A stretch of DNA of 14,608 bases from Synura sp. LO234KE (Eukaryota > Sar > Synurophyceae > Synurales > Mallomonadaceae). The notes under the pieces are model-generated. The model did no database searches and was not told where the DNA came from. It saw only the letters and a list, made by a program, of their open reading frames with translations. Shown piece after piece: positions 1-8,774 of the stretch. The position numbers were made by a program, and so were the translations under genes. Numbering within the stretch: the first letter of the stretch is position 1; every line of letters starts with the position of its first letter. The stretch is from contig VKHC01000059.1 of NCBI GenBank assembly GCA_015143735.1, forward strand, positions 6,817 to 21,424. Reading direction: 5' to 3'.

Positions 1-1
1 T

Positions 2-3000
2 CAAAATCATTCGTCTGTTTTAGAAATGGAGTGGAGTGCAGCGCTTGATGGTATACTCTCTATTGCCGATGTTGCGAATGACATTGAAATAATAACATTA
101 ATCATGACATATTTTGCCAAAAATATCCCGCTCGTGTGCGAGTGTATATCTATATTAATAGGCGGGTCGAGAAACCTGGTCAAGACGAAGAGTACACCAA
201 CAGGACACTTTTGCTTTCCCGTAAACTTAAACGGAACTACAAGAACGATCGTGTCCAGAAACGCAGAGATGAATCGGGACGACGCCGATGATGTGGTGGG
301 TACCTCCACTACTCTCACTCCTTCTGCGGCGGTTTTGAAATGGAGACGATCGTTACGAGTAGGAGACCATGTGGACGTCCGAGATAAGACAAAGGTTTGG
401 TACGAGTGCGTTGTGAAGAGCGTAGGCACCAAGCGTGCTCATCGTTACAAAGACGATTCAAGTGATTCTAAAAAACATGTTGCTAAATCGCCGCAGTTGG
501 AAAACGACGATGCGGATCATCCAGAAGATGAAATTCAAGTGCATTATATGGGTTGGGGCGCCAAATATGATGAATGGATCTCTAGGTATAGTGAGCGCGT
601 GAAACCGTTGCATGAGGAAACGGGGAACTGGAGGACGATGCTACGGTTAGATGACGTCATCGAGGTACTGTGTGTACATCAGGAAGGCGACGAGGTGAAG
701 AGGCGATGGTTTAGAGGATTAGTGATGAAGATAGACAAGAAAAAGCAGAAGCTATTAGTTATTTATGATAAGCGAGGAGTGCATGATCAACGTTGGATCG
801 ACTTATTCGGGGAAGAGATATGCAAAGCTGGTACTCACGTCCCACCATCCAATACGTCTTATGAAATTGTACCGTCGTTTCGAAAGGAGTACTTGATGGC
901 CAGCTACGTTCACTGCGACATTTTGAACCTGCTCAGATCCAACCATACCAATATAGACATAGTGAGGAGCTGCCTGGAAGGACTTGCGTATTTGGTTAGC
1001 GGTGAGGATCGTCTCTATCGAGTTCGACTTTTGGCTTCAGCGGAACCCGAACCGTTCTTATGTCACCTGTTAAACACCTACTGTGACTTCACCGAACTGA
1101 TGCCGTTCTTCACTCAAATCATGGACTCCTTCAGTTGTGTGCTAGACCTTGAAGTCCTCCTAGTTGGAGATCTCGTGGAGTCTCAGTGGCGAGGGCGCGG
1201 TACCGCAGTGTACCCGGGTATGATTACTCGGGTACACTCTGAGAACAAGGACACTTATGAAGTCACGTATGACGACGGTGACTGTGACGTGTCTCTCCCT
1301 ATCGATCGTATTCGTCTGCGTACTAGTGGGAGGACGAGTAGACCTGCGAATGATTGCGTACAGCGGTTTCTTTCATGGAATGCCCTCCCTGTGCTCATGC
1401 GCCTTTGTGACCGTTACCACGAGGACAATAAGACCCTTTACCCGTTGATCTTTGCGGTTACTGTTCTTGCACAAGCCTCACTCATTCAAGCCGCCTCGCC
1501 AGCGCTTAATCCACACAGTCCAACGAATAATCTCGAAGCTTCTGAAAATGCTTCTTGGGCTATCCATTCTACAGCTGAAAGGGTGACTCAGTTCATGCTA
1601 AATCGAGGATATGTGTATTTGACTACAATATTACAGCTGAAAATATCGGAACTAAAAGGAGAGAGAAATATAGTTCCGTCGAGTCTTATTTTTCGCGGAT
1701 TCGGTCTTCTGTGCCACTTGGCATCTCTAAACAAGAGTAATAAGTCTATACTTTTTGAACGTCAATGTTACATCATGGCCATTTCAGTGTTGATTCATTG
1801 TACAAGTTACCCAAGACTACTCTCAGTCGCCTTGAAATATCTGTATATTCTGATTTCAAAAGATCAAACGTTTGCTGTACCGGAATGTCGGGTACCTGTC
1901 CGTTCATCTCATGTCTATAGTGCAATTGACCTGGTCCACGACCTGGACCTGGACCTGGACCTGGACCTGGACCTGGACCAGGACAACACTGCTGATCGTC
2001 GACAAGAGAACGCGGTCGTACTGCGCAAGGAGAATCTGCGGGATCCAACTTCTTATTACATGGCCTTACAAGGACGTCTGGCGGAGGGGCAGCCGTATGT
2101 CCTCGAATTTGAAGTTCCTGAAGATAACCGGTAAGCTCGTTGCATTCCTCGATATTCTGACTAGACTATTTCGGACTAGACGTACGAGACGTTGAATGTG
2201 TTAGTGAGTTATATTCCTGGGAATTTTGTGACGGATACGCATGTTGCTCAGGTGGACTGAATTGCAATATTATCTAATGGACTTCGGTGGGGGGTCTGCC
2301 AAAGACGTAACGATTCGCAGCAGTCTGGATGGATTAGAATGGACGGATGTCAAGACGGTGAAGGGCCTGTCGCGAAACGGCGGGTGGACCTGTCTGATGA
2401 CAAAGGATGAGTTGCTGCACGGTGTTAAGGTAAACGAAAATAATGCATAAATATACTTGACGAGTTTAGAGTGCTACTCTCGTTGCTGTTGAAAGAATTT
2501 CGCTGAGTTCGTTTATTATTTTAAATGGTATTGTTGTAAATAAAATTCCTCGTTCTGTTTCACGTGACTCACGTCTCTCCCTCTGAACAGGATCACACTC
2601 CTAGTCGCGGTCACTATACAGTACCTACATTGGGGTATGACGTGGGTGACAGTAGTGATGAAGAGGAGAATGTCGATTACAGTGGGGACCAAGGTACGAT
2701 TGATTTACGTGGGAAATCTATAGCAGGAGAAATCGGGGTACATGGGTTCAATCGCGTCGCAGGCTGTGAGCATGCAACGGCTAGTCCAGGTCCTCCAAGC
2801 TCCTGCAGAATGCCTAAATATATTCAGCTATCGGTCACCAAGTGCTTCAACAATGGTACTGAAGTCAAGTTGAGTGGATTAGCCTTTGTTATTCCGGACT
2901 CCATAAATAATCTTCACCCGGAGAGCTGCAGTATTACGGTTACAGGCGAGCAGGGAGGTGGATTATCGGATGAGCTCGCGGTAGACGAGGTCGAGCAGGC

Positions 3001-3495
3001 GGACGTGGACGCGGTGTTGAATCAAAGGAGAGATATCATAGGTGAGGGAGGAGGGAGGAGTGGGCGGGGGGAGGGTGGTATGAATACGGCCTTCTTAAAT
3101 GGTGTGTTTCGAGCAAACGAGGTTCTTTCATGTCTCTGATTCACCCTTGTATTCATGCTGGAAACTTTGGCTCTTTATACAATGACAGTTATGTATTGAT
3201 TAAAGGCATTGGTTGCAGAATAAATGCTTCCCAAATAACTTCGCGTGAAAATTCCTTAAATGAGTATTCATTTCAGCGATATCCATTATCTCGTAATTTT
3301 GCGGTGTCATAAATTTCAATATTCGCAGCGGCCGCGGACGGCATATCGGCGGCTGTGGAGGCGACGAGGCAGCATAGTGGGGATAGGGAATTGCGTCAGA
3401 ACTGCTGTTGTTTCCTGAGAGAATTCGCGAATACTCCGGAGCGCGTGCAGACTGTGCGCTATTGTGGTGGAGCCGAGTATTTACCCAATGTATAA
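2..3495 (+). CDS. Multi-domain ARM-repeat / chromo-barrel-Tudor protein, 5' partial, four exons
   Basis: Probable nuclear chromatin-reader or scaffold protein; its partner and substrate are unknown. I join exons 2-2130, 2252-2429, 2591-3041 and 3329-3495. All junctions are GT-AG and keep frame, giving 966 residues from the first Met at base 26. The frame is open to the window edge and the residues before Met26 fit the ARM-like pattern, so the true start is probably upstream. Numbering from Met26: ARM-like helices at about 1-50; a chromo-barrel/Tudor-knot module at about 110-195 (VHYMGWGAKYDEW is the core, followed by R-V-K-P); a second barrel at about 205-271; a classical Tudor module at about 378-431 (WRGRG, then YEVTYDDGD); helical repeats to about 620; an Asp-Leu run at 639-650; a discoidin/galactose-binding-like region over exons 2 and 3 (VTIRSSLDGLEW, later KLSGLAFVI); and a last ARM-like repeat ending at 966. 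The stop at 3493-3495 may be real, or further exons may follow. Domain names come from remembered patterns, not a search. Confidence 0.78.
1940..1979 (+). repeat. In-frame hexanucleotide microsatellite (GACCTG)6
   Basis: Six perfect copies of GACCTG are followed by a partial GACC. In the reading frame of the ARM/Tudor gene they encode alternating Asp-Leu. The unit is a multiple of three, so changes in copy number would lengthen or shorten the run without a frameshift. On the opposite strand the same bases read as a Gly-Pro run, which is only a shadow. Confidence 0.95.
2131..2251 (+). other. Intron 1 of the ARM/Tudor gene (121 bp)
   Basis: The donor is GTAAGC and the acceptor is TGCTCAG. Reading through would stop at once, because TAA follows the CGG codon. 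Splicing joins CG to G, restoring an Arg codon, and the sequence continues as WTELQYYLMDFGG. Confidence 0.82.
2430..2590 (+). other. Intron 2 of the ARM/Tudor gene (161 bp)
   Basis: The donor is GTAAAC after an AAG codon. The acceptor is CTCTGAACAG, preceded by a pyrimidine-rich stretch. The phase is 0. The intron is AT-rich and contains in-frame stops, in contrast to the coding flanks. Confidence 0.75.
3042..3328 (+). other. Intron 3 of the ARM/Tudor gene (287 bp), G-rich at its 5' end
   Basis: The donor is GTGAGG and the acceptor is ATTCGCAG. The phase is 1: G joins CG to make an Ala codon, and the downstream exon then reads as an ARM-like repeat (GDRELRQNCCCFLREFANTP). The first 35 bases carry five runs of three or more G. 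The open frame through the donor turns into Gly/Arg-rich sequence, as expected of an unspliced G-rich tract. Confidence 0.72.
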
Positions 3496-4701
3496 TAGTG
3501 TACATGTAATTTGAACGTTTCTTATTCAAGCAGACTTGTTATGAAATGACTGAGGGTCAGCTAGGGAGGGCGATGCTGACGGAAATCTAGGGTAGTACAT
3601 ATTTCACACACGAGTAAGAAGTACTTGAGGTACTTTTTTTGTCGTCGATGATATAGGAATGCATGCGCCAACAGGAGTGCTATATGTGGAGGAGCCGTCC
3701 GTCTCATTCTTACCAAGTTCCCTACGCTAGTACCGTTTACTAGTAGGAATATCCTGTCGGCCCTTTGGTGCTTCCAACACCAGTTATATTTTTTCCACGT
3801 ACCGCCACCGAGTGCTAGGGCTGCTATTAGTAATAGTGCTCCACTAGGCACCCGGAGCTCCCCACTCGGTCACGGGACTAGCCAGTTGGTTCATGGGGAA
3901 GAATGGTTTTCTCGGCGGGGGGTGCGACTCTTGCGTCAGTGTTGGGTAATCACTTGCCTATTCACCTCACCGTAATTAACTATAAGATTTTCGGGGAGTA
4001 ATAGTGTTCCACTCTCCCCGGGTGTGACACCCAGTTTTCCCTCTACTCGGTGTCACGGGACTCGCTACTTGGTACATAGGCAGAGGGTAGTTTTTCTACG
4101 TAGTCTCTTTGGTTGGGGTTATTCACTTTCCTGTTTATCTCCTTCTGACTATGTAATTAACTATTGGATTTTCAACAAGTGTTCTACTCTGTTTAAGCAA
4201 CAGCGTCGTGTGCTCGTAAGCGAATCTTCAGTCCTACTACTAGTAACTAGTAGGAGCATCATGTGGTTGCTTCAAGCGACCTTAGTATGATACCACCATT
4301 TTCTCCTAACAGTGCTTTCTTACAATTGACGAGTATAACAACAACCAGTTGTTACTGATTAAAGCTCAAATTTTCTCTATAGTAAGGTATAACTGATTTC
4401 CTGATAGCAGTCCAGCTAAATGAAAGTGTGTTGAAGGAATTAAAATGATTCTTCAACCAAGCTGTTTTCTTTAATAAGAACCTCTCGCCATTCTACTGGT
4501 ATTGTTTCTTTGTTTCAGCATTTATATTGAGGCACAAGGGAAAAGAACGCAGGGCGGGAAATGAAATATAATCCAACGAAAATCATATGCAATTAAAATT
4601 TTAGATATCGCAACAATGAATATGGATAGAAAGATTAACAGTTCAATATAAAGCCTAAACACAAAAACAAAGAGCTCGTCAAGCAGTGTGATATAATCTC
4701 T
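3496..4701. other. Gene-free convergent interval with diverged repeats
   Basis: This interval lies between the 3' ends of two convergent genes. Its left part contains an imperfect tandem duplication (listed separately). Sequence similar to CTACTAGTAACTAGTAGGA occurs near 3726-3750 and 4232-4256, in each case followed closely by TGGTGCTTCCA or TGGTTGCTTCAA, so the repeated block may be wider than the tandem pair. A 96-codon minus-strand frame at 3561-3851 has no domain I recognise. Bases 4300-4701 are AT-rich and presumably include the 3' UTR of the minus-strand gene. Confidence 0.6.
3861..4195. repeat. Imperfect tandem repeat, period about 181 bp
   Basis: Two diverged copies run from about 3861 to 4017 and about 4040 to 4191. 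Landmarks recur in the same order: CACTCGGTCACGGGACT against TACTCGGTGTCACGGGACT, then the identical TAATTAACTAT starting at 3973 and 4154, then AGTGTTCCACTCT against AGTGTTCTACTCT. A third partial copy of the first landmark lies at about 13248-13300. No terminal repeats or coding capacity are visible, so the repeat class is unknown. Confidence 0.7.
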
Positions 4702-5487
4702 TTAATCATGTGAAAATTTGCATGAGCTTCCCCTCGTACAACTTCCCTTCTGATATGCATAGCATACCCCTCCACCTCCACCACCCCCGCCTCCACCTCC
4801 CCCACCTCGTCCTCTTCCACCGCCTCTACCACCACCACCACCTCGTCCCCCACCCTCGTGTGCATACCGACACGAGCTTCCGCGCGTACATTCTCCTCGT
4901 TGGAATGCGTAACAAGTTCCTCCTCCCCCACCACCTCCACCGCCTCCCCCACCACGACCACCACCGCGTCCTCCACCTCGTCCACTAGATTCTCCCATTC
5001 GCTCTTTCTTGGCATCTTTGCAGCCCTTGCATCGGACAGGCTTATTATCAAATCCCTTCTCCCGATAAAACTGCTTCTCGCCAGCACTGAAAGTGAAAGG
5101 TTCCCCACAATCTTTGCATTCAAGCTCTTCATCTGCTTCTTCATCACCAGCATCTTCAGGTTCTTGAGCAGCTTTCTTTTTGTGAACTTTTACCGGCTCC
5201 TCATCAGCATCGCCGTTTTCTTGTTCATCGGCGCCGCCGTTCTTAATTATACAAAATATTTACCAGAAAAAATAATAGAATAAAAATTATACTTGATCTT
5301 CCTCTTCTTCAGCTTCTTCATCGCCCTCGTCCTCTTCTTCATCGTCATCCTCGTCCTCGTCCTGGTCTAAATTTTCTTCTTCGTCATTCTCCTCTTCAAC
5401 CTCCTCACGCTTCTGCTTCTTATTCACCTTGGATGAAGCGGTAGCTACAGCATCAGCTTTCCTCGAGTTCTTCGCTTTAGCAGGCAT
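4702..5487 (-). CDS. Zinc-ribbon plus tandem CCCH zinc-finger, Gly/Arg-rich protein, two exons
   Basis: Probable RNA-binding protein of nucleus or cytoplasm; its target is unknown. The exons are 5487-5293 and 5241-4702, joined in phase 0, giving 244 residues from the ATG at 5487. Residues 1-105 are Lys-rich, then strongly Asp/Glu-rich. Residues 106-144 match the probable zinc-ribbon family (zf-trcl type): C107-x2-C110, FTFSAGEKQFY, then C136-x2-C139. Two CCCH fingers follow, C175-x7-C183-x5-C189-x3-H193 and C225-x7-C233-x5-C239-x3-H243. Both read CY-A-(F/Y)-Q-(R/K)-G and share CTRGSSC, so they look like a duplication. Gly linkers with RGGG spacing precede each finger and resemble RGG boxes. 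The protein ends one residue after the second finger's His. The Met at 4998 is internal, because starting there would drop the zinc ribbon. Confidence 0.88.
5242..5292 (-). other. Short intron (51 bp) in the CCCH gene
   Basis: On the minus strand the donor is GTATAA and the acceptor is ATAATTAAG. The intron is very AT-rich. Without splicing the first exon would end after two more codons. With splicing the acidic region continues in frame into the zinc ribbon and both CCCH fingers. It is much shorter than the introns of the first gene. Confidence 0.78.
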
Positions 5488-5666
5488 TTCTTTATTTTAT
5501 TATTATCAAATACTTTTTTGATGAAAAAGATTCTCAAATCAATCCCAACCAACGCTATTTTGAATGGTCGTTGCTGCTTCAACTTGATTTGCACAATTTA
5601 GGAGCATATTTTGTGCCATATGCTCTCGACAGATCCTCGGGTGGGCGTGATTCGCCATAATTCATA
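5488..5666. promoter_or_regulatory. Compact divergent intergenic region, probable bidirectional promoter
   Basis: Only 179 bp separate the start codons of the CCCH gene (leftward) and the DUF1824 gene (rightward), so both promoters and 5' UTRs must fit here or overlap a gene. The side next to the CCCH gene is T-rich. A perfect 8-bp inverted repeat, GAGCATAT / ATATGCTC (5602-5609 and 5618-5625, 8-base spacer), sits nearer the DUF1824 gene and could bind a dimeric factor. I see no convincing TATA box. Confidence 0.55.
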
Positions 5667-6281
5667 ATGAAGGCAATTCTACTTTTATTTTTGCCGCGTA
5701 TTTTTGATAATAGAAATAATGTACATAAAAATATTGAGTCGTCCATTCGAAGTGCTCAACCGGATATTGACGATTTAGTTCAATCTGTGAATTTTCTTGC
5801 CAAATATAACGAAGAATTCATAAAAGATTTGAGCGAGGCGAAATCACTTGGTTTATCTCCATCACAAATGACATTCAGGAGAGCACAGAAGAAAGGTCTT
5901 TCCAATGTCAAGAATGAGAATGAGGGCCTCAGAAAATCAATTTGTAAAGTTAGGGAATCATCGAGGCAATTAGTATTCGGCATAATGGCGGAGAGCGGTG
6001 AGATTGGAATTCAAGTGCTTAAGAGCTGGATCACAGCGTTGAATGTTGAAAAAGGATTGATATTCCCCCTCGATGAAAACGGCATTGAGACAAAGCTCGA
6101 AAATTTGCTACTAATCCCAGTTTACATTAAATATAATTCTTCCGATTCTGGGAATGCTTATTTGAAACCATATTTGGGACCTAATAGAGGAGTAATATTT
6201 CAACCTATATTGAATCAAGATAACGAAAGCTCATTTAGACAATACGGAGATTTCCCGCTGGGACTCTTCACCACAGCTTAA
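5667..6281 (+). CDS. DUF1824-family protein, nuclear gene of likely plastid ancestry
   Basis: Single-exon frame of 204 residues. The ATG is the first after an in-frame TAA at 5658. The C-terminal half, about residues 95-200, follows the order I remember for the cyanobacterial and algal DUF1824 family: a helical stretch (FGIMAESGEIGIQVLKSWI, compare 'LGICADS..EGL.AL..Y' in the family), then VYIKYN, a YLKPY segment, RGVIFQP, and a closing RQYGDFPLGLF. The biochemical function of the family is unknown. The N-terminal 90 residues are an extension relative to the short cyanobacterial proteins. They begin with a short hydrophobic run (AILLLFLP) that could be a signal peptide or part of plastid targeting, but I see no clear heterokont cleavage motif. 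Residues 30-90 look helical. The gene is divergent from the CCCH gene. The family call rests on memory of the motif pattern. Confidence 0.72.
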   Translation: MKAILLLFLPRIFDNRNNVHKNIESSIRSAQPDIDDLVQSVNFLAKYNEEFIKDLSEAKSLGLSPSQMTFRRAQKKGLSNVKNENEGLRKSICKVRESSRQLVFGIMAESGEIGIQVLKSWITALNVEKGLIFPLDENGIETKLENLLLIPVYIKYNSSDSGNAYLKPYLGPNRGVIFQPILNQDNESSFRQYGDFPLGLFTTA

Positions 6282-6287
6282 TACAAT

Positions 6288-6293
6288 AATAAA
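6288..6293 (+). terminator. Candidate polyadenylation signal AATAAA
   Basis: AATAAA begins 7 bases after the stop codon of the DUF1824 gene, in AT-rich sequence. This is unusually close, so cleavage may use another site downstream. The hexamer is common in AT-rich DNA. Confidence 0.3.
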
Positions 6294-7934
6294 ATCCTAT
6301 CGATTCTTATTTTTGCCTGAACTATTTGAGTATTTGTCAATATCGCCGCATATACTAACACCACCAAATTTTGGACTTTAGTGTCGTTAAACTATTCTTA
6401 TAGTACCATCTCAAGTGCGCTTAAGTTTACGGTTATACCTTGCTGCTAAAGTAGAGTCTCGTTGCTAACCACTCTAGCTTTTTGTACTTCAGCTAACTTT
6501 TCTTTAAATAAACTTAAGTGAAAGTTTCAGCTAAAAGTTCTCTTTAGTACGGCAATAAAGTAACAGTTTCAAAGATATAGTTTTACTCTTGAAATCGTGC
6601 TAAGTTGTGGCGCTCCTTCTTTCAAGGATTATCCCTGAAGTAAATGAATGTGAGAAACATCGAGATGAAATCAAATATTCTTCCACAGAGGATGTAACAC
6701 ATCATAATGCCCCCCAGGTCTTTTTTGAATATGTTTGACCGTTTATCGACGAAATAAGTGCTTTGTAATTCGATGCAATCATACACCTCAGCAAACCAAA
6801 CTGTAGCGGCACCGCTATATCCATACACCTTACAATAGCAATTGCTATACACGGCTACATACATTCCGTCTATGAACAGCCATATATGCGGCTAAGTATC
6901 TAATGCACACGATGACGCGGTGACTTTTATACGGGGACGCATGACCGTGTTGTAGTCACCGTGTTATAGTATCCGCCATATACCGACTATGGACCATCGA
7001 TAGACCGTCTACTGTCTACGGCTATGGCGGCTAGCTTTTATTCCACCTAGGTAAATTGACACATTATGATGCTATCTCCAGCATTTCCCTAAATACGACT
7101 ACTAATGTTAAAAACAGCTGTGTAAACATATAGTAGTTAGTTATTAAATCTATTTTTTTACCACAATTGCGGTACAAATTGATACCTCATAGTGGTTACA
7201 AAAAATATCAATTGGCTTTTTGAGTAGACTTGCTCAGAGTTCGCCTAAAGGCGTCTAGATCACAGTTATCTCAGCCTGCAAAAGGGCTGGCGACAACATT
7301 CCAAGATTTAGAATTCGCTGATAAATAGAAATTTCCAGCCTAGCCCAGATAGTAGCTGCCATAAAGGAGGAAGAAATCTAAGTGTATCCAGCCAAAAATA
7401 TCGGACAGATGTACTTTTTAAATTTTGCGACATAAGTGAGTAAACCGTTCCCACTTCGCGTATGTGGACAAAATTATCTTGGGATAAATCCTTTTTTTTT
7501 ATCGATTTATCTAGCACATAAACCGGTCTATTTAGTAAATTTATCTACCGCATACCGCAAAATTATTTCATTAAATAATCTGCAGGGATAAAAACAAATT
7601 TCACCTTACACCCATTCTGTATCATTACTCGCAAACGAAGGAATGGCGATTCTCCAATTTTTTTTATCCAATTGAAATTTTAATGCCTTTCGTATGTTTG
7701 AACAATCATGCGTGGATTTTATTATTTCTTAGATAAGCCGCACGCACCGATTGTCTTCCAATTACTTAAGATCAAATTCTCCTGATACACTGATTCTAGT
7801 TCATAAACTTTGCTTATGTTAGTCGAACCTCTCAGGAAGCGTCACCAATATTTGTTTGTTATTTCTGTACATTTCTAAGTAAACTCAAAACAAGTTTTGC
7901 GCGGCTATTTAGGTAATGAGGTTCAGAAAATTAA
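6294..7934. other. Gene-free AT-rich region
   Basis: I see no gene. Minus-strand frames of 80 codons (6622-6864) and 69 codons (7308-7517) have no recognisable motif. The only local structure is a cluster of short palindromes at 6804-7030, listed separately, and poly-T runs near 7490. Short direct repeats such as ATTTATCTAGCACA / ATTTATCTACCGCA occur near 7503 and 7538. Confidence 0.5.
6804..7030. repeat. Cluster of short palindromes and inverted repeats
   Basis: TAGCGG-CA-CCGCTA lies at 6804-6817. A perfect 14-bp palindrome, ATAGCAATTGCTAT, lies at 6835-6848. CGGTGAC / GTCACCG pairs 6918-6924 with 6955-6961, and CCGCCATA / TATGGCGG pairs 6973-6980 with 7023-7030. The segment is less AT-rich than its surroundings. 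It may be the remnant of a small foldback element, but no ends are defined. Confidence 0.4.
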
Positions 7935-8159
7935 ACTCTGATCACAAACTTTTCACGCCGTTGCTTTGTCGAGAAACCTTGTTCAACATTCAATCGCCAA
8001 CTACTTATTTTTCAGGATTTCCAATTGGTCATGGCCGCCAAACGTCGATGTTGGAGTTATGGCGCCACCGCCTTTACACGAGACTCTCTTAAATACTCCT
8101 CTGAGTCTGACTTTACCGCCGAATATTTAGAATCAAACTTCACTGACCATTCAGGCTGA
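7935..8159 (+). pseudogene. Possible coding remnant or orphan exon
   Basis: A plus-strand frame of about 74 codons is open from an upstream stop near 7933 to TGA at 8157-8159. The only ATG is at 8031 (MAAKRRCWSYGATAF). A pyrimidine-rich stretch ending in TTTTTCAG at 8014 could be a splice acceptor keeping the same frame. Composition is richer in GC and in charged and polar residues than nearby DNA. I recognise no family. It could equally be chance. Confidence 0.22.
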
Positions 8160-8690
8160 TCATGGACAGCGCAATTGAAAAAAATTCGCCCAATATATAT
8201 TCTGGAAGTAAACTAGTTTGGGAGTCAAAAGCGAAATTGACGGAGAACTTCTATTTTCATTTTGAATTCGAGAAATCAATCCTATGATGGGCGTCTCCCA
8301 ACTAATTGATTTTTAACGAAAGTTGTCCAGGATATTACTTTTTTATATTCAGGGAAAATGCTTATACCGACTTGAAATTAATCCCAAATCGTTGCGGCTA
8401 CAATCACACCAGTCACTGCATCGAAGAAATTGGGCTTATTATCGATCTTGTTTCAAATAGTCTGCGGTTAATATTTTATTGCTTGGGTACTTTTCGCACC
8501 ATAAGTGCAATTGCATGTGTGATTGTAGGGGTGCTTAATATGCTTGTGGACATTAAAACAACTTGAGATCATTAATTCTTGCATTTATATTGTTGGAATG
8601 TAATGTTGGGTATCAGCAGTAGTTTACTGAACAACTGCTTCGTCGGCAATTTCACATGTAACGCATTATTAGCTAAAAGTTTATGATTCC
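8160..8690. other. AT-rich interval, no gene recognised
   Basis: The only frame of note is an 86-codon one at 8306-8566. It is rich in Ile, Leu, Tyr and Phe, as AT-rich chance frames are, and has no motif I know. I do not call it a gene. Confidence 0.4.
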
Positions 8691-8743
8691 AAACCGAGAA
8701 TATTTGAGGAACGACGAGATCTTTCCGAGTTGATTGGAGGTTT
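8691..8743. repeat. Foldback element, short copy
   Basis: The left arm starts AAACCGAGAA and continues GAGGAACGACGAG. The right arm contains CGAGATCTTTCC and ends GGAGGTTT. The arms are imperfect reverse complements. This copy lacks the central loop of about 60 bp seen in the two longer copies. It is followed by TGACATACATAAAC, also found in variant form after the other copies. Confidence 0.6.
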
Positions 8744-8774
8744 GACATACATAAACTAATAATTTATGTTCGAA

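Noticed and set aside
7-432. 141-codon minus-strand frame inside the first gene
   Set aside because: It lies opposite exon 1, whose plus-strand product continues for 700 codons with recognisable domains. The minus frame has no motif.
1207-1238. Perfect 10-bp inverted repeat AGTGTACCCG / CGGGTACACT
   Set aside because: It lies within the conserved Tudor-module coding sequence and the bases are explained by the protein. No regulatory role is supported.
1773-2048. Minus-strand frame with a Gly-Pro run
   Set aside because: The run is simply the reverse complement of the coding (GACCTG)n array that encodes Asp-Leu in the real gene.
3534-3590. Possible extra exon of the first gene after a CAG at 3533
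   Set aside because: It would need a 44-bp intron with a weak GTATAA donor at 3490. The short peptide does not extend the ARM pattern convincingly, though it cannot be excluded.
3561-3851. 96-codon minus-strand frame with a hydrophobic N-terminus
   Set aside because: No domain, no splice partner, and it sits beside and partly within diverged repeats. The hydrophobic start alone is weak evidence.
4635-5153. 172-codon minus-strand frame overlapping the CCCH gene
   Set aside because: It is a shifted frame of the Gly-rich repeats, giving Val/Glu-rich low-complexity protein, while the other frame contains complete zinc-binding motifs.
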